Below are positions 1 to 6,148 of a DNA stretch of 6,496 nt, one piece after another (the first letter of the stretch is position 1; every line of letters begins with the position of its first letter). A program made the translations under genes and the position numbers. A model generated the notes under the pieces. It was not told where the DNA came from. It was given only the letters and a program-made list of their open reading frames with translations, and searched no databases. Source of the DNA: Methanobacteriota archaeon (lineage in GTDB: Archaea > Thermoplasmatota > Poseidoniia > Poseidoniales > Poseidoniaceae); contig NZLM01000101.1 in the NCBI GenBank assembly GCA_002694245.1, positions 1-6,496 of the forward strand, read 5' to 3'.

Positions 1-150
1 ATTTGAATTGACTAATATTACCTTGTACCCATCTTCTCTAAGTGCTTGAACTGCTTGAGAACCTGAGAAATCGAACTCTGCTGCTTGGCCGATTTTAATT
101 GGACCAGAACCCAGAACTAGAATTGTCTCCAAATCCTCTCGCCTTGGCAT
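1..150 (-). CDS. carB: Carbamoyl-phosphate synthase large subunit, N-terminal fragment (cut by window edge)
   Basis: CarB makes carbamoyl phosphate from bicarbonate, ATP and the ammonia delivered by CarA; the product feeds pyrimidine and arginine synthesis in the cytoplasm. Only the first 50 codons are present, starting at ATG 150-148 and running off the left edge. They match the known CarB N-terminus closely: MPRRED, then the nucleotide-binding [18 protein letters not shown], then [11 protein letters not shown] and VILVNSN, which corresponds to MPKRTD...LGAGPIVIGQACEFDYSG in E. coli. The start shares one base with the carA stop (TGATG). A G-rich stretch, GGGGGTGGG, lies 5 nt upstream inside the end of carA and may act as a ribosome site, so translational coupling with carA is likely. 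The rest of the protein (normally over 1,000 residues) lies outside the window, so its completeness cannot be judged. Confidence 0.97.
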   Translation of the reverse strand, partial: MPRREDLETILVLGSGPIKIGQAAEFDFSGSQAVQALREDGYKVILVNSN

Positions 151-1433
151 CAATTCCCACCCCCATAGTGTTCATCAACCATGTCTCTAAACCTTTCAAA
201 CAATGGATAAGCATCGTGAGGACCAGGTGCCGCTTCCGGGTGAAACTGTACCGTGAAAACTGATTTGTTTACTAAATCAAGGCCTTCCACTGTTCTATCG
301 TTAGCATTGACAAAACGTACTTTCACCTTTGAACCATGCAAATTCTCTCCTTCAGGAGAACACGCACCAGAAGGATGTGCAGCAAGCATTCCTGCATCGG
401 GATCAGCTACAGCAAAACCATGATTCTGACTTGTAATCCAGACTCTTCCTGATTCTAAATCAACACACGGCTGGTTAGCACCTCTGTGGCCGTAGCGCAT
501 CTTGTAGGTTTGCAGGCCACTGGCAAGACCTAGTAGCTGATGGCCTAGGCAGATTCCCATGACCGGCATGTCTGATTTGACAGCTTCAGCAAGTGTATTT
601 CGCGCATTTGTAGCCATTCCCGGATGGGCTGGATCTCCAGGTCCGTTTGAACAAAATAGAGCAGAAATCCCAAATGATCTTGCCTGTGCAAAAGAGGTGC
701 TTGGAGGACACCATACCACTTCAAAATGACAACATAAACTTCTCAAGATGTTGTATTTTATTCCGCAATCGATAGCTGCAATTCTTGGAAGCGGCTTTCC
801 TAGTTTATCTGTAGCGCCTTCGTTTACTATAACTGGCTCATTTATTGATACCAAATCTACCAAATCTTCTAATTCTGGTGACGTCAAATTATTCAGATGT
901 AGCTTGAGCGCCTCTTCATCCTCTATCGGACCAAAAACGCACAAAACACAACCGTACTCCCTAACTCTGCGTGTTATAGCACGAGTGTCGATTTGCTCGA
1001 TTCCTGGGACCTGATGATAAGATAGGAATTCTCCTAAACTGGCAATGGAATCTCTGTGGTCAGGATTTTTCATTGCATGCCTTACAACAACACCCCTCGG
1101 CCAAACACCAGCAGATTCACTGGTCCCGTGATGGATGCCGTAATTACCAATTAACGGATATGTGAAGGTTAGGACTTGCCCTGCAAATGAGGGATCTGTT
1201 AATGACTCTTGATAACCGGTCATTCCTGTTGTAAATACTAACTCTCCCTCACCCCATCCTTTTGCGCCAAATAATTCTCCAACAAACCTGCTACCATCAG
1301 CCAACAGAAGTACGCCTGTGCCAGATGCTTGGTCAGGTATTTCACCGCCAGAAGCAATGCCATCTGTTGCGTCGAAAAGGGCGATATTGTCTCCAAGAGA
1401 TGTATCTCCCTTCTGAGACCAGTCCCCTGACAT
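150..1433 (-). CDS. carA: Carbamoyl-phosphate synthase small (glutaminase) subunit
   Basis: CarA hydrolyses glutamine and passes the ammonia to CarB. Counting from the ATG at 1433 (427 aa), the CarA-specific N-terminal domain begins around residue 38 ([15 protein letters not shown]) and carries [13 protein letters not shown] at about 71-83. The class I glutamine amidotransferase domain follows, with SNGPGDP near 262, the nucleophile Cys295 in [11 protein letters not shown], and His398/Glu400 in [12 protein letters not shown]. All catalytic residues are present, so the enzyme should be active. The start is uncertain. The frame stays open to a TTG at 1511, and ATGs lie at 1466 and 1433. No Shine-Dalgarno site precedes any of them, but each ATG has a TATA-like box about 27 bp upstream, which suits a leaderless message. 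I chose 1433 because even this start leaves about 35 extra, acidic, Gly/Asp/Ser-rich residues before the conserved domain. The gene lies about 130 bp after trm56 and overlaps carB by one base. Confidence 0.96.
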   Translation of the reverse strand: MSGDWSQKGDTSLGDNIALFDATDGIASGGEIPDQASGTGVLLLADGSRFVGELFGAKGWGEGELVFTTGMTGYQESLTDPSFAGQVLTFTYPLIGNYGIHHGTSESAGVWPRGVVVRHAMKNPDHRDSIASLGEFLSYHQVPGIEQIDTRAITRRVREYGCVLCVFGPIEDEEALKLHLNNLTSPELEDLVDLVSINEPVIVNEGATDKLGKPLPRIAAIDCGIKYNILRSLCCHFEVVWCPPSTSFAQARSFGISALFCSNGPGDPAHPGMATNARNTLAEAVKSDMPVMGICLGHQLLGLASGLQTYKMRYGHRGANQPCVDLESGRVWITSQNHGFAVADPDAGMLAAHPSGACSPEGENLHGSKVKVRFVNANDRTVEGLDLVNKSVFTVQFHPEAAPGPHDAYPLFERFRDMVDEHYGGGN

Positions 1434-1457
1434 CAGATTTGCTGATTGTATAGGGGG

Positions 1458-1524
1458 TATAATCATTGGCAAGGGCGATTTGAGGTTACATTTTATCGCC
1501 TGCGAGTACAAACTGAATAAATTT
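1458..1524 (-). promoter_or_regulatory. Candidate carA promoter region with three TATA-like boxes
   Basis: Read on the minus strand, three AT-rich boxes lie between trm56 and carA. AAATTTAT is at 1524-1517. GATAAAAT is at 1497-1490, centred about 27 bp before the ATG at 1466. ATTATA is at 1463-1458, centred about 27 bp before the ATG at 1433. Archaeal TATA boxes usually sit about 25-28 bp before the transcription start, so the second and third would each give a leaderless carA message. Which one is used cannot be decided from sequence. The gap after trm56 and the lack of a ribosome site suggest that carAB has its own promoter. Confidence 0.35.
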
Positions 1525-1538
1525 GATACTATGTACTC
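1504..1538. repeat. Spaced inverted repeat GAGTACA / TGTACTC upstream of carA
   Basis: GAGTACA at 1504-1510 and TGTACTC at 1532-1538 are perfect 7-bp inverted arms separated by 21 bp that contain an AT-rich, TATA-like stretch (1517-1524). The repeat lies in the gap between trm56 and carA. It could be a paired regulator-binding site or a weak hairpin in the RNA. There is no T-tract after it, so a terminator is unlikely. Chance cannot be excluded for arms this short. Confidence 0.3.
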
Positions 1539-1562
1539 CTAGTAAGTGTTTGCTCACAGAGA

Positions 1563-2099
1563 TTATTCCTCTTCACTTTCATGGACGATTTTTCCATCGT
1601 TGGCCCCTTCAATAACAAGCCGTGCATCCGGGAAGGAAATCTCGCTTGCGGATTCACCATACCATGCATCCATGAATAGAGCTAATGCAGCAACCTCAGA
1701 ATGGGGTTGATTACCCACAGCAATATTATGTTGACACACCTTGAAAACCTCTCCAGGGACTTTAGCTCCACCAACCACTACAACAACTGGTCTGTCCCTC
1801 CTTATTTTTGGAATCGCCTTCCTGAAGGGCTCTCCATACATTGTAAGATGAATTGCTATGCCGCCTTCAGCCACATGTTTTCTAAGAAACTTCATTCCTT
1901 TCACGTGCTCAGTATCTAACGTACCTCCAAACCTATCGCTTACTGATTTCAGATTTTCGAACATTGATTTATCCTCATCACCCGACAACAGGAAGCCTGT
2001 GGCTCCCATTGCTCTTGCAACTAGAGCCAAATGGGTCGTAATTCGAGGATCTCTACCTCTGCGGTAACCGAGACGGAGAATATCAAGTCTGTCGCCCAT
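1563..2099 (-). CDS. trm56: tRNA (cytidine-56-2'-O)-methyltransferase Trm56
   Basis: Trm56 methylates the 2'-hydroxyl of C56 in the T-loop of archaeal tRNAs using S-adenosylmethionine, helping to hold the tRNA elbow together. It is a SPOUT-class enzyme essentially confined to archaea. The 178-residue protein has the usual family length and signatures in order: LRLGYRRGRDPRITTHLALV at about 8-27, HLTMYG at 84-89, VVGGAKVPGEV at 108-118, and the knot and cofactor region NIAVGNQPHSEVAALA at 125-140. The C-terminus is acidic (HESEEE). The ATG at 2099 fits because family members begin a few residues before the LRLG motif. No strong Shine-Dalgarno site is visible. The gene begins 24 bp after the membrane-protein gene on the same strand, so the two are probably co-transcribed. 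This is the clearest single marker that the DNA is archaeal. Confidence 0.95.
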   Translation of the reverse strand: MGDRLDILRLGYRRGRDPRITTHLALVARAMGATGFLLSGDEDKSMFENLKSVSDRFGGTLDTEHVKGMKFLRKHVAEGGIAIHLTMYGEPFRKAIPKIRRDRPVVVVVGGAKVPGEVFKVCQHNIAVGNQPHSEVAALALFMDAWYGESASEISFPDARLVIEGANDGKIVHESEEE

Positions 2100-2123
2100 A
2101 TCAATCCGAAGAGATTCTGCGTT

Positions 2124-2762
2124 TCAAGCCTCGGGCTCGGTAACTGCGTCAACTGCTGGGGAATTTTCATCCAGAGAATCAGAGTATCCTATGCCTGGAT
2201 GCTTAGAGATAAATTCCTTTACCCAAACCAATAACCATGCATCGATTAGCAGCTTTGCAGCCATGTAAACTGTGAAACAAAGGACGGCTAATCTGAATGT
2301 CTTCCACAATGCGTCTCCTGTCTCAAGATCACCCGCTAATCCCATGATAGCTGGCTCAAAAGTATACAAAACTGCAAGAACAAACATTACACCACTGACA
2401 AGCCCTGGAAATAATTGTCCTAATTCTCTACTAAAATCGGAGAAGAGAGAACCTACAAACACCAAACACGGCGCAAGAATGGTAATTGTTAGGAAGTCTG
2501 GCCCAAAAAAGATTGATTCGAATCCTGTCTTTTCATCAACCTGTAAAACAGTTAACCACCAAAATACGGCGTAACCAGCAAATATCCCGCCTACAGTCTT
2601 AGCTTTAGCATGTATCATTGCAGGGATTGCGCCAATGGATGGTGGTTCTAGTCTTGTAAATATGCTCTCTGCGAATATCATCTTTTCATCGCTTGGCATT
2701 ACAACATCATCCGAAGAATCGATAACATCAGAGGACTCCAAGACCTCATTATCTTCGGACAT
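2124..2762 (-). CDS. Four-helix membrane protein of unknown function
   Basis: I do not recognise this family. The 212-residue protein starts with an acidic, Ser/Asp/Glu-rich tail (about residues 1-27), likely disordered, followed by a short amphipathic stretch. Four hydrophobic segments then fit membrane helices at about 57-75 (GGIFAGYAVFWWLTVL), 88-107, 117-135 and 157-181, and an acidic tail closes the protein. An even number of helices would put both ends on the same side, probably the cytoplasm. The general look (YIP1-like or other small archaeal polytopic proteins) is not enough to name it. The ATG at 2762 gives a 55-bp gap to the divergent folP; the frame stays open to 2879, but longer versions would run into folP. 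GGAGGT lies 12 nt upstream, rather far, within an inverted repeat, and an in-frame ATG at 2789 is an alternative start. trm56 follows 24 bp downstream, suggesting a shared transcript. Confidence 0.8.
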   Translation of the reverse strand: MSEDNEVLESSDVIDSSDDVVMPSDEKMIFAESIFTRLEPPSIGAIPAMIHAKAKTVGGIFAGYAVFWWLTVLQVDEKTGFESIFFGPDFLTITILAPCLVFVGSLFSDFSRELGQLFPGLVSGVMFVLAVLYTFEPAIMGLAGDLETGDALWKTFRLAVLCFTVYMAAKLLIDAWLLVWVKEFISKHPGIGYSDSLDENSPAVDAVTEPEA

Positions 2763-2778
2763 AGGTACATCTGTACCT
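2763..2778. repeat. Perfect inverted repeat AGGTACA-TC-TGTACCT
   Basis: This 16-bp sequence has 7-bp perfect arms around a 2-bp centre and directly abuts the start codon of the membrane-protein gene. In minus-strand RNA it could fold as a 6-bp stem with an AGAT loop, and that stem would cover most of the GGAGGT ribosome-site candidate (2780-2775). It could therefore be a DNA operator, an RNA hairpin that hides the ribosome site, or chance. It shares a TGTAC core with the spaced repeat upstream of carA. Confidence 0.45.
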
Positions 2779-2786
2779 CCACATGT

Positions 2787-2794
2787 CATAAAAC
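2787..2794. promoter_or_regulatory. TATA-like element midway between two divergent genes
   Basis: CATAAAAC (GTTTTATG on the other strand) is the only AT-rich box in the 55-bp region between the membrane-protein gene and folP. Its centre, about 2790, lies about 28 bp from both ATGs (2762 minus, 2818 plus). That is the usual archaeal spacing from TATA box to transcription start, so a single box could place both transcripts at or very near their start codons. Assignment rests on spacing and base composition only. Confidence 0.4.
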
Positions 2795-2805
2795 CTGCCG
2801 CGGAC

Positions 2806-2813
2806 AGGAGGTG
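2806..2813 (+). promoter_or_regulatory. Strong Shine-Dalgarno site of folP
   Basis: AGGAGGTG is an almost perfect match to the complement of the 16S rRNA 3' end and ends 4 nt before the ATG at 2818. It decides the folP start, because the same frame is open upstream to 2635 but has no comparable site there and would run antisense through the membrane-protein gene. Confidence 0.8.
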
Positions 2814-2817
2814 CAAC

Positions 2818-3612
2818 ATGGCAGTCTTGGAAGGGGATGGAAAAACCCGACCACTTGTCATGGGAATAATCAATGCCACACCCGATTCATTTCATGAATC
2901 TTCAAGAAAGGGGGGTGTAGCAAGGGCCCTAGAGATGGTAGATGATGGTGCAAATTGGATTGATATTGGTGGCGAATCGACCAGACCTGGAGCCAAACCA
3001 ATATCTATAGAAGAGGAAATGGAAAGAGTTATTCCAATTGTGACAGAAGTCTCACAGCACTGTCGCGTTTCGATAGATACACGAAATCATATTGTAGCGA
3101 AAAAGGCTCTAGAGGCCGGTGCATCGATGATAAATGATGTAAGCGGATTAAGGGATCAAAAAATGTTTGATCTTGTAATTGAAAGCGGGTGCAGTGTTTG
3201 TATTATGCACATGCAAGGTGAGCCTGGTAACATGCAAAAAAATCCAAAATACACCAATGTAGTCGAAGAAGTCCGAGAAAATCTGTTAGAAAAAGCGGAC
3301 AGATTGGTGGATAACGGCCACCCTATTGAAAAAATATATCTCGATCCCGGAATTGGTTTTGGTAAATTGTTGCAGCATAATCTTGAGTTATTGAGAGCCA
3401 GTGATTCATTACGTCCATATTCGGTTATGTGGGGAGTTTCGAGAAAATCTATGATTGGAGATATCTGTAATCAACCTACCACAGAAGGAAGGCTTGCGGG
3501 CAGTCTAGCTGTCGCTGCAAAGGCATATGAAAAGAAAATTGACATGATAAGGGTACATGATGTACGTGAGCACGTAGATCTATTCTCGGTATTAGAAGCG
3601 ATGGAGGATTGA
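2818..3612 (+). CDS. folP: Dihydropteroate synthase
   Basis: DHPS joins 4-aminobenzoate to 6-hydroxymethyl-dihydropterin diphosphate, giving dihydropteroate, the folate precursor; it is the sulfonamide target in bacteria. The 264-residue protein is a typical single-domain TIM-barrel enzyme. Visible motifs include MGIINATPDSF at about 15-25 (Asn19, Asp23), DIGGESTRPGA at 49-59, VSIDT with Asp87, INDVSG with Asn106, MHMQGEP at 130-136, DPGIGFGK at 176-183, VSRKSMIG with Lys210, and IRVHDV with Arg245 and His247. These cover the pterin and phosphate-binding residues known from E. coli FolP, so activity is expected. One oddity is HESSRKGG after NATPDSF, where SDGG is usual. The start at 2818 is set by a strong ribosome site and by the position of the first motif. 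It is the first gene of a three-gene run, with the DHH gene one base behind it. Confidence 0.95.
   Translation: MAVLEGDGKTRPLVMGIINATPDSFHESSRKGGVARALEMVDDGANWIDIGGESTRPGAKPISIEEEMERVIPIVTEVSQHCRVSIDTRNHIVAKKALEAGASMINDVSGLRDQKMFDLVIESGCSVCIMHMQGEPGNMQKNPKYTNVVEEVRENLLEKADRLVDNGHPIEKIYLDPGIGFGKLLQHNLELLRASDSLRPYSVMWGVSRKSMIGDICNQPTTEGRLAGSLAVAAKAYEKKIDMIRVHDVREHVDLFSVLEAMED
3603..3608 (+). promoter_or_regulatory. Shine-Dalgarno site of the DHH gene, inside the end of folP
   Basis: GGAGGA ends 5 nt before the ATG at 3614 and lies within the last codons of folP. This fixes the downstream start and points to coupled translation of the two genes. Confidence 0.75.
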
Positions 3613-3613
3613 A

Positions 3614-4969
3614 ATGTTCTTGATTTTTGGCTCTGATAATCTCTCTATCCGTCTTGCAGATTGGATCGGTGCTAGGTCTAGAGTACGAATAATTGGTCTT
3701 GCTGAAGACTTAGTGCCAATGGAAAATGTAGAAATTGTAGCTTTACCAACTGAAATGGAGTTGCATGAGATGCCACTACCAGATGTTTCTCCAACAGCCA
3801 TATTGATACTTGAGGAAATTATCTGTGATGATGACCCTGTTTTTGAGTTGAAGAAAATATGGCCGAACTCTCCAATATTATCGACCTTTGAAATTGAGGG
3901 TGCTGAAATAATATCTGTCTCCGACTTAACCGCTACAGCAATTCAGGATAAATTGCGCTCAATCGACAGGAAGCAAGGAGCAGGAGAGGTTGTGAGAAAA
4001 TTAACCGAAATTAAACAGGCCGAAGTGTTGATTGTATGCCATGATAACCCGGACCCTGATGCTTTAGCAAGTGCTTTGGCGATGCAACATCTTACCACAT
4101 CACTGGGACATAGTGCTACGATAATACACGGCGGAATGATCGAACATCAGCAGAACCGAGCCATGGTTAAAATTTTGGATATAGAGATACGCAAGGTGAT
4201 ATTGGATTGGGAAGTTGAGGATTTGTTAGCAAAATCAGACATCGTAATATGTCTTGATTTTAGTCATCCTGGAGCAAATAATATTCTACCAGAAAAATGT
4301 GTTCCGCATATTGTAATCGACCACCACCCTAGCGATACTAGACCAGCTGGGGATGTGATACTAGTTAGGCCAGAATTCGCAGCAACATCATCCCTAATGG
4401 CTTCTGTAATGATGAATTCTAATGTTGAAATGAATTCTAGAGTTGCTACAGCACTAGCATTTGGTATTCGAACAGATACACTAGGATTCACACGCTCATT
4501 CAATGCCGTTGACCTCAGAGCCTTGTCTTGGCTTAGTGCATGGATTGACAACGAATTATTACGTTCCTTCGAAAGCCCACCGAGAACCCAAAATGTTCTT
4601 TCAATCTTCACAGAAGCATTATCCAATGCTAAATTAGACAATGGTTTGATGTTAGCACCAATATCCCAATTATCGGATAGAGACGCTCTATCGCAAGTCG
4701 CTGATTTCTTGTTGCCAACTGAAAATGTAAACATTGTAATTGCCTATGGAGTTAGAATGGGTAAAGTCATACTCTCCGCTAGATCTTCTAGCAGCGAACT
4801 GCATCTTGGAAAAATACTGTCAAGTAAATTCGAAAAAGGTAGTGCAGGTGGACATAAATCGGTTGCAGGTGGGCAAATACCCTTTGAAGAATTAGACTGT
4901 GAAACAGATTCACAGGCCGTTGATAAGATGACAAAAATCCTAAGTGAAATTTTTGGAGGCGAGAACTGA
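3614..4969 (+). CDS. DHH/DHHA1-family phosphoesterase with TrkA-N-like N-terminal domain
   Basis: DHH/DHHA1 proteins are metal-dependent phosphoesterases that cleave short oligonucleotides (NrnA type), 3'-phosphoadenosine phosphate or cyclic dinucleotides. This 451-residue protein has an N-terminal segment (about 1-110) that starts FLIFGSDNLSIRLADWI and alternates short strands and helices like a TrkA-N/Rossmann domain, although the usual GxGxxG is degenerate (GSDNLS). The DHH domain follows, with motif I HDNPDPDA at 143-150, VICLDFSH with Asp215, DHH itself at 236-238, and GIRTDTLGF around 284-292 (Asp288). The C-terminal DHHA1 domain carries GSAGGHKSVAGG at 409-420. All metal-ligand motifs are intact, so a catalytic enzyme is expected; its substrate is not evident. 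RecJ-type exonuclease is less likely because of the size and domain order. The ATG at 3614 has a good ribosome site, and the stop overlaps the traB-family start by one base. Confidence 0.9.
   Translation: MFLIFGSDNLSIRLADWIGARSRVRIIGLAEDLVPMENVEIVALPTEMELHEMPLPDVSPTAILILEEIICDDDPVFELKKIWPNSPILSTFEIEGAEIISVSDLTATAIQDKLRSIDRKQGAGEVVRKLTEIKQAEVLIVCHDNPDPDALASALAMQHLTTSLGHSATIIHGGMIEHQQNRAMVKILDIEIRKVILDWEVEDLLAKSDIVICLDFSHPGANNILPEKCVPHIVIDHHPSDTRPAGDVILVRPEFAATSSLMASVMMNSNVEMNSRVATALAFGIRTDTLGFTRSFNAVDLRALSWLSAWIDNELLRSFESPPRTQNVLSIFTEALSNAKLDNGLMLAPISQLSDRDALSQVADFLLPTENVNIVIAYGVRMGKVILSARSSSSELHLGKILSSKFEKGSAGGHKSVAGGQIPFEELDCETDSQAVDKMTKILSEIFGGEN
4955..4959 (+). promoter_or_regulatory. Shine-Dalgarno site of the TraB-family gene
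   Basis: GGAGG lies 9 nt before the ATG at 4969, within the last codons of the DHH gene. Together with the one-base TGATG overlap it supports translational coupling and the chosen start. Confidence 0.7.
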
Positions 4970-6123
4970 TGGCTTCACCAATTATCGATGTTGATGAAAA
5001 TTTGAGACTACTCGGGACTGCTCATGTTGCTACCGCATCAGTCGAAGCTGTAAAGGAAAATATCGAGAATTGGAATCCAGAAATAGTTGCAGTGGAACTA
5101 TGTCAAAGTAGATTCGAAGCATTAACCCAAGAAAGAAGACTGGACAGGGAGGGCTTGCTCAAGGTCATCAAAGAAGGAAAAGCGCCTATGGTCTTGCTCC
5201 AATCACTACTAGCTGCAGAGCAGAGAAAATTAGGGATTGATGAAGGAGAACAACCAGGTGCAGAGTTATTGGCAGCTGTGAATGCTGCAAATGAATATGG
5301 CTTGGAAGTTGAGTTAGTAGATAGAGACATTCAGACAACACTTCGGCGAGCATGGAATAAAATGGGGATTAAGGAAAAGTTTGGGCTTATGTGGGCTTTA
5401 CTTGCTGAAGAAGAGACTGAAGAAGAACTCGAATTAGAAGACATGCTTGCAGATAAGGATCTACTTACTTCATTGATGGAGGAATTAAGACAAGTTTCTC
5501 CAGGTGCTGGAGAAGCACTCATAGATGAACGAGATGAATATCTAGCAAGGAAAATATCTGCAATCCGCGGTAATGGAAAAGTGTTGGCAGTTCTAGGTGC
5601 TGGTCACTTGGAGGGAGTCAGTAGATTACTTGCAAGTGATATTACAAGCGATAAGCAAAGAATAGACGAATTATCCATTGTTCCAAAAGGAGGGCGTTTA
5701 ATCAAGTCGATATCGTATGCAATTCCCATTGCTTTAGTTGGCCTTCTAGGGTGGTTTTTCTACAATGGAGATATTGCTTCAATAAAAGAAAACGGCATCT
5801 ACTGGTTTGCTGGGAATTTTATCGGTGCAGCATTATTTTGTCTTCTTGCAGGTGGTCATCCGATTTCCATCATGGTTGCAGCTCTTGCATCACCAATTAC
5901 ATCCCTAAATCCCGCATTAGCTGCTGGATGGTTTGCTGGTTACGCACAAATGAAAGTGAAAGAGCCAACAGGGGAGGACTTGACCGAGTTTTTGAAGTTG
6001 GACTCTGCAAAATTGTTCTGGACAAATAGAGCAGGTAGGGTTCTATTAGTTACAGCCCTAACGAACTTAGGTTCAATGGCTGGAGCATGGATATCTATGG
6101 GGCTTATCGCAGTGGGACTTTGA
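4969..6123 (+). CDS. TraB/PrgY-family membrane protein (putative metalloprotease fold)
   Basis: The 384-residue protein belongs to the TraB family, named after enterococcal TraB/PrgY, which shut down peptide pheromone; the family also occurs in archaea and, as TRABD, in animals. It is placed with Tiki, ChaN and EreA in a superfamily marked by two GxxH motifs. Both are visible: GTAH at 16-19 and GAGH at 210-213 (within VLGAGHLEGV). Other hallmarks are VELCQSRFEAL at 42-52, ELVDRDIQTTLRRAW at about 115-129, and DERDEYLARKI at 186-196. A Glu-rich stretch at 147-158 may form a helical insert. After the soluble part come membrane segments at about 247-265, 278-296, 299-325 (containing the conserved SPITSLNPALAAGWFAG) and 356-382 (TNLGSMAGAWI). 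Length and domain order are normal for the archaeal form. The true substrate in archaea is unknown. It is the last gene of the tightly packed folP run. Confidence 0.93.
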   Translation: MASPIIDVDENLRLLGTAHVATASVEAVKENIENWNPEIVAVELCQSRFEALTQERRLDREGLLKVIKEGKAPMVLLQSLLAAEQRKLGIDEGEQPGAELLAAVNAANEYGLEVELVDRDIQTTLRRAWNKMGIKEKFGLMWALLAEEETEEELELEDMLADKDLLTSLMEELRQVSPGAGEALIDERDEYLARKISAIRGNGKVLAVLGAGHLEGVSRLLASDITSDKQRIDELSIVPKGGRLIKSISYAIPIALVGLLGWFFYNGDIASIKENGIYWFAGNFIGAALFCLLAGGHPISIMVAALASPITSLNPALAAGWFAGYAQMKVKEPTGEDLTEFLKLDSAKLFWTNRAGRVLLVTALTNLGSMAGAWISMGLIAVGL

Positions 6124-6140
6124 TTGTTTAATCCCTAAAA

Positions 6141-6148
6141 TTAAATTT
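6141..6148 (+). promoter_or_regulatory. Candidate TATA box of the SDR gene
   Basis: TTAAATTT lies in the 46-bp gap after the TraB-family gene and is centred about 26 bp before the ATG at 6170. No Shine-Dalgarno site precedes that ATG (the upstream bases are CAACAAGCC), so a leaderless transcript starting at or beside the ATG is the simplest reading. It marks a probable new transcription unit. Confidence 0.45.

Noticed and set aside
748..1014. Plus-strand 88-codon open frame inside carA
   Set aside because: It is antisense to the conserved CarA sequence, with low-complexity Ser-rich translation typical of a shadow frame.
2795..2813. Near-palindrome CCTGCCGCGGACAGG before folP as a terminator or operator
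   Set aside because: The arms are only 4 bp outside CCGCGG with a one-base offset, no T-tract follows, and the right part is explained by the ribosome site.
2635..2817. Extended folP frame adding 61 residues upstream of 2818
   Set aside because: It runs antisense through the membrane-protein gene, has a Ser/Thr-rich composition unlike DHPS, and the strong AGGAGGTG site points to the ATG at 2818.
2763..2879. Extended start of the membrane-protein gene at 2879, with a short hydrophobic MLHLLSAAGFMTC stretch that looks like a lipoprotein signal
   Set aside because: The extension overlaps folP on the other strand; the stretch lacks the basic N-terminal residues and a proper lipobox (FMTC), and the typical acidic tail starts cleanly at 2762.
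3553..3565. Perfect palindrome GTACATGATGTAC as a third regulator site
   Set aside because: It lies in conserved folP coding sequence (the RVHDV motif), whose residues explain the bases; it is better read as chance.
4413..4439. Direct repeat TGAATTCTA (4413-4421 and 4431-4439)
   Set aside because: It is a short 9-bp repeat encoding a repeated Met-Asn-Ser within the DHH domain, with no other copies and no mobile-element features.
4264..4734. Minus-strand 156-codon open frame inside the DHH gene
   Set aside because: It lies wholly opposite a gene with clear family motifs, and its translation shows no recognisable domain.
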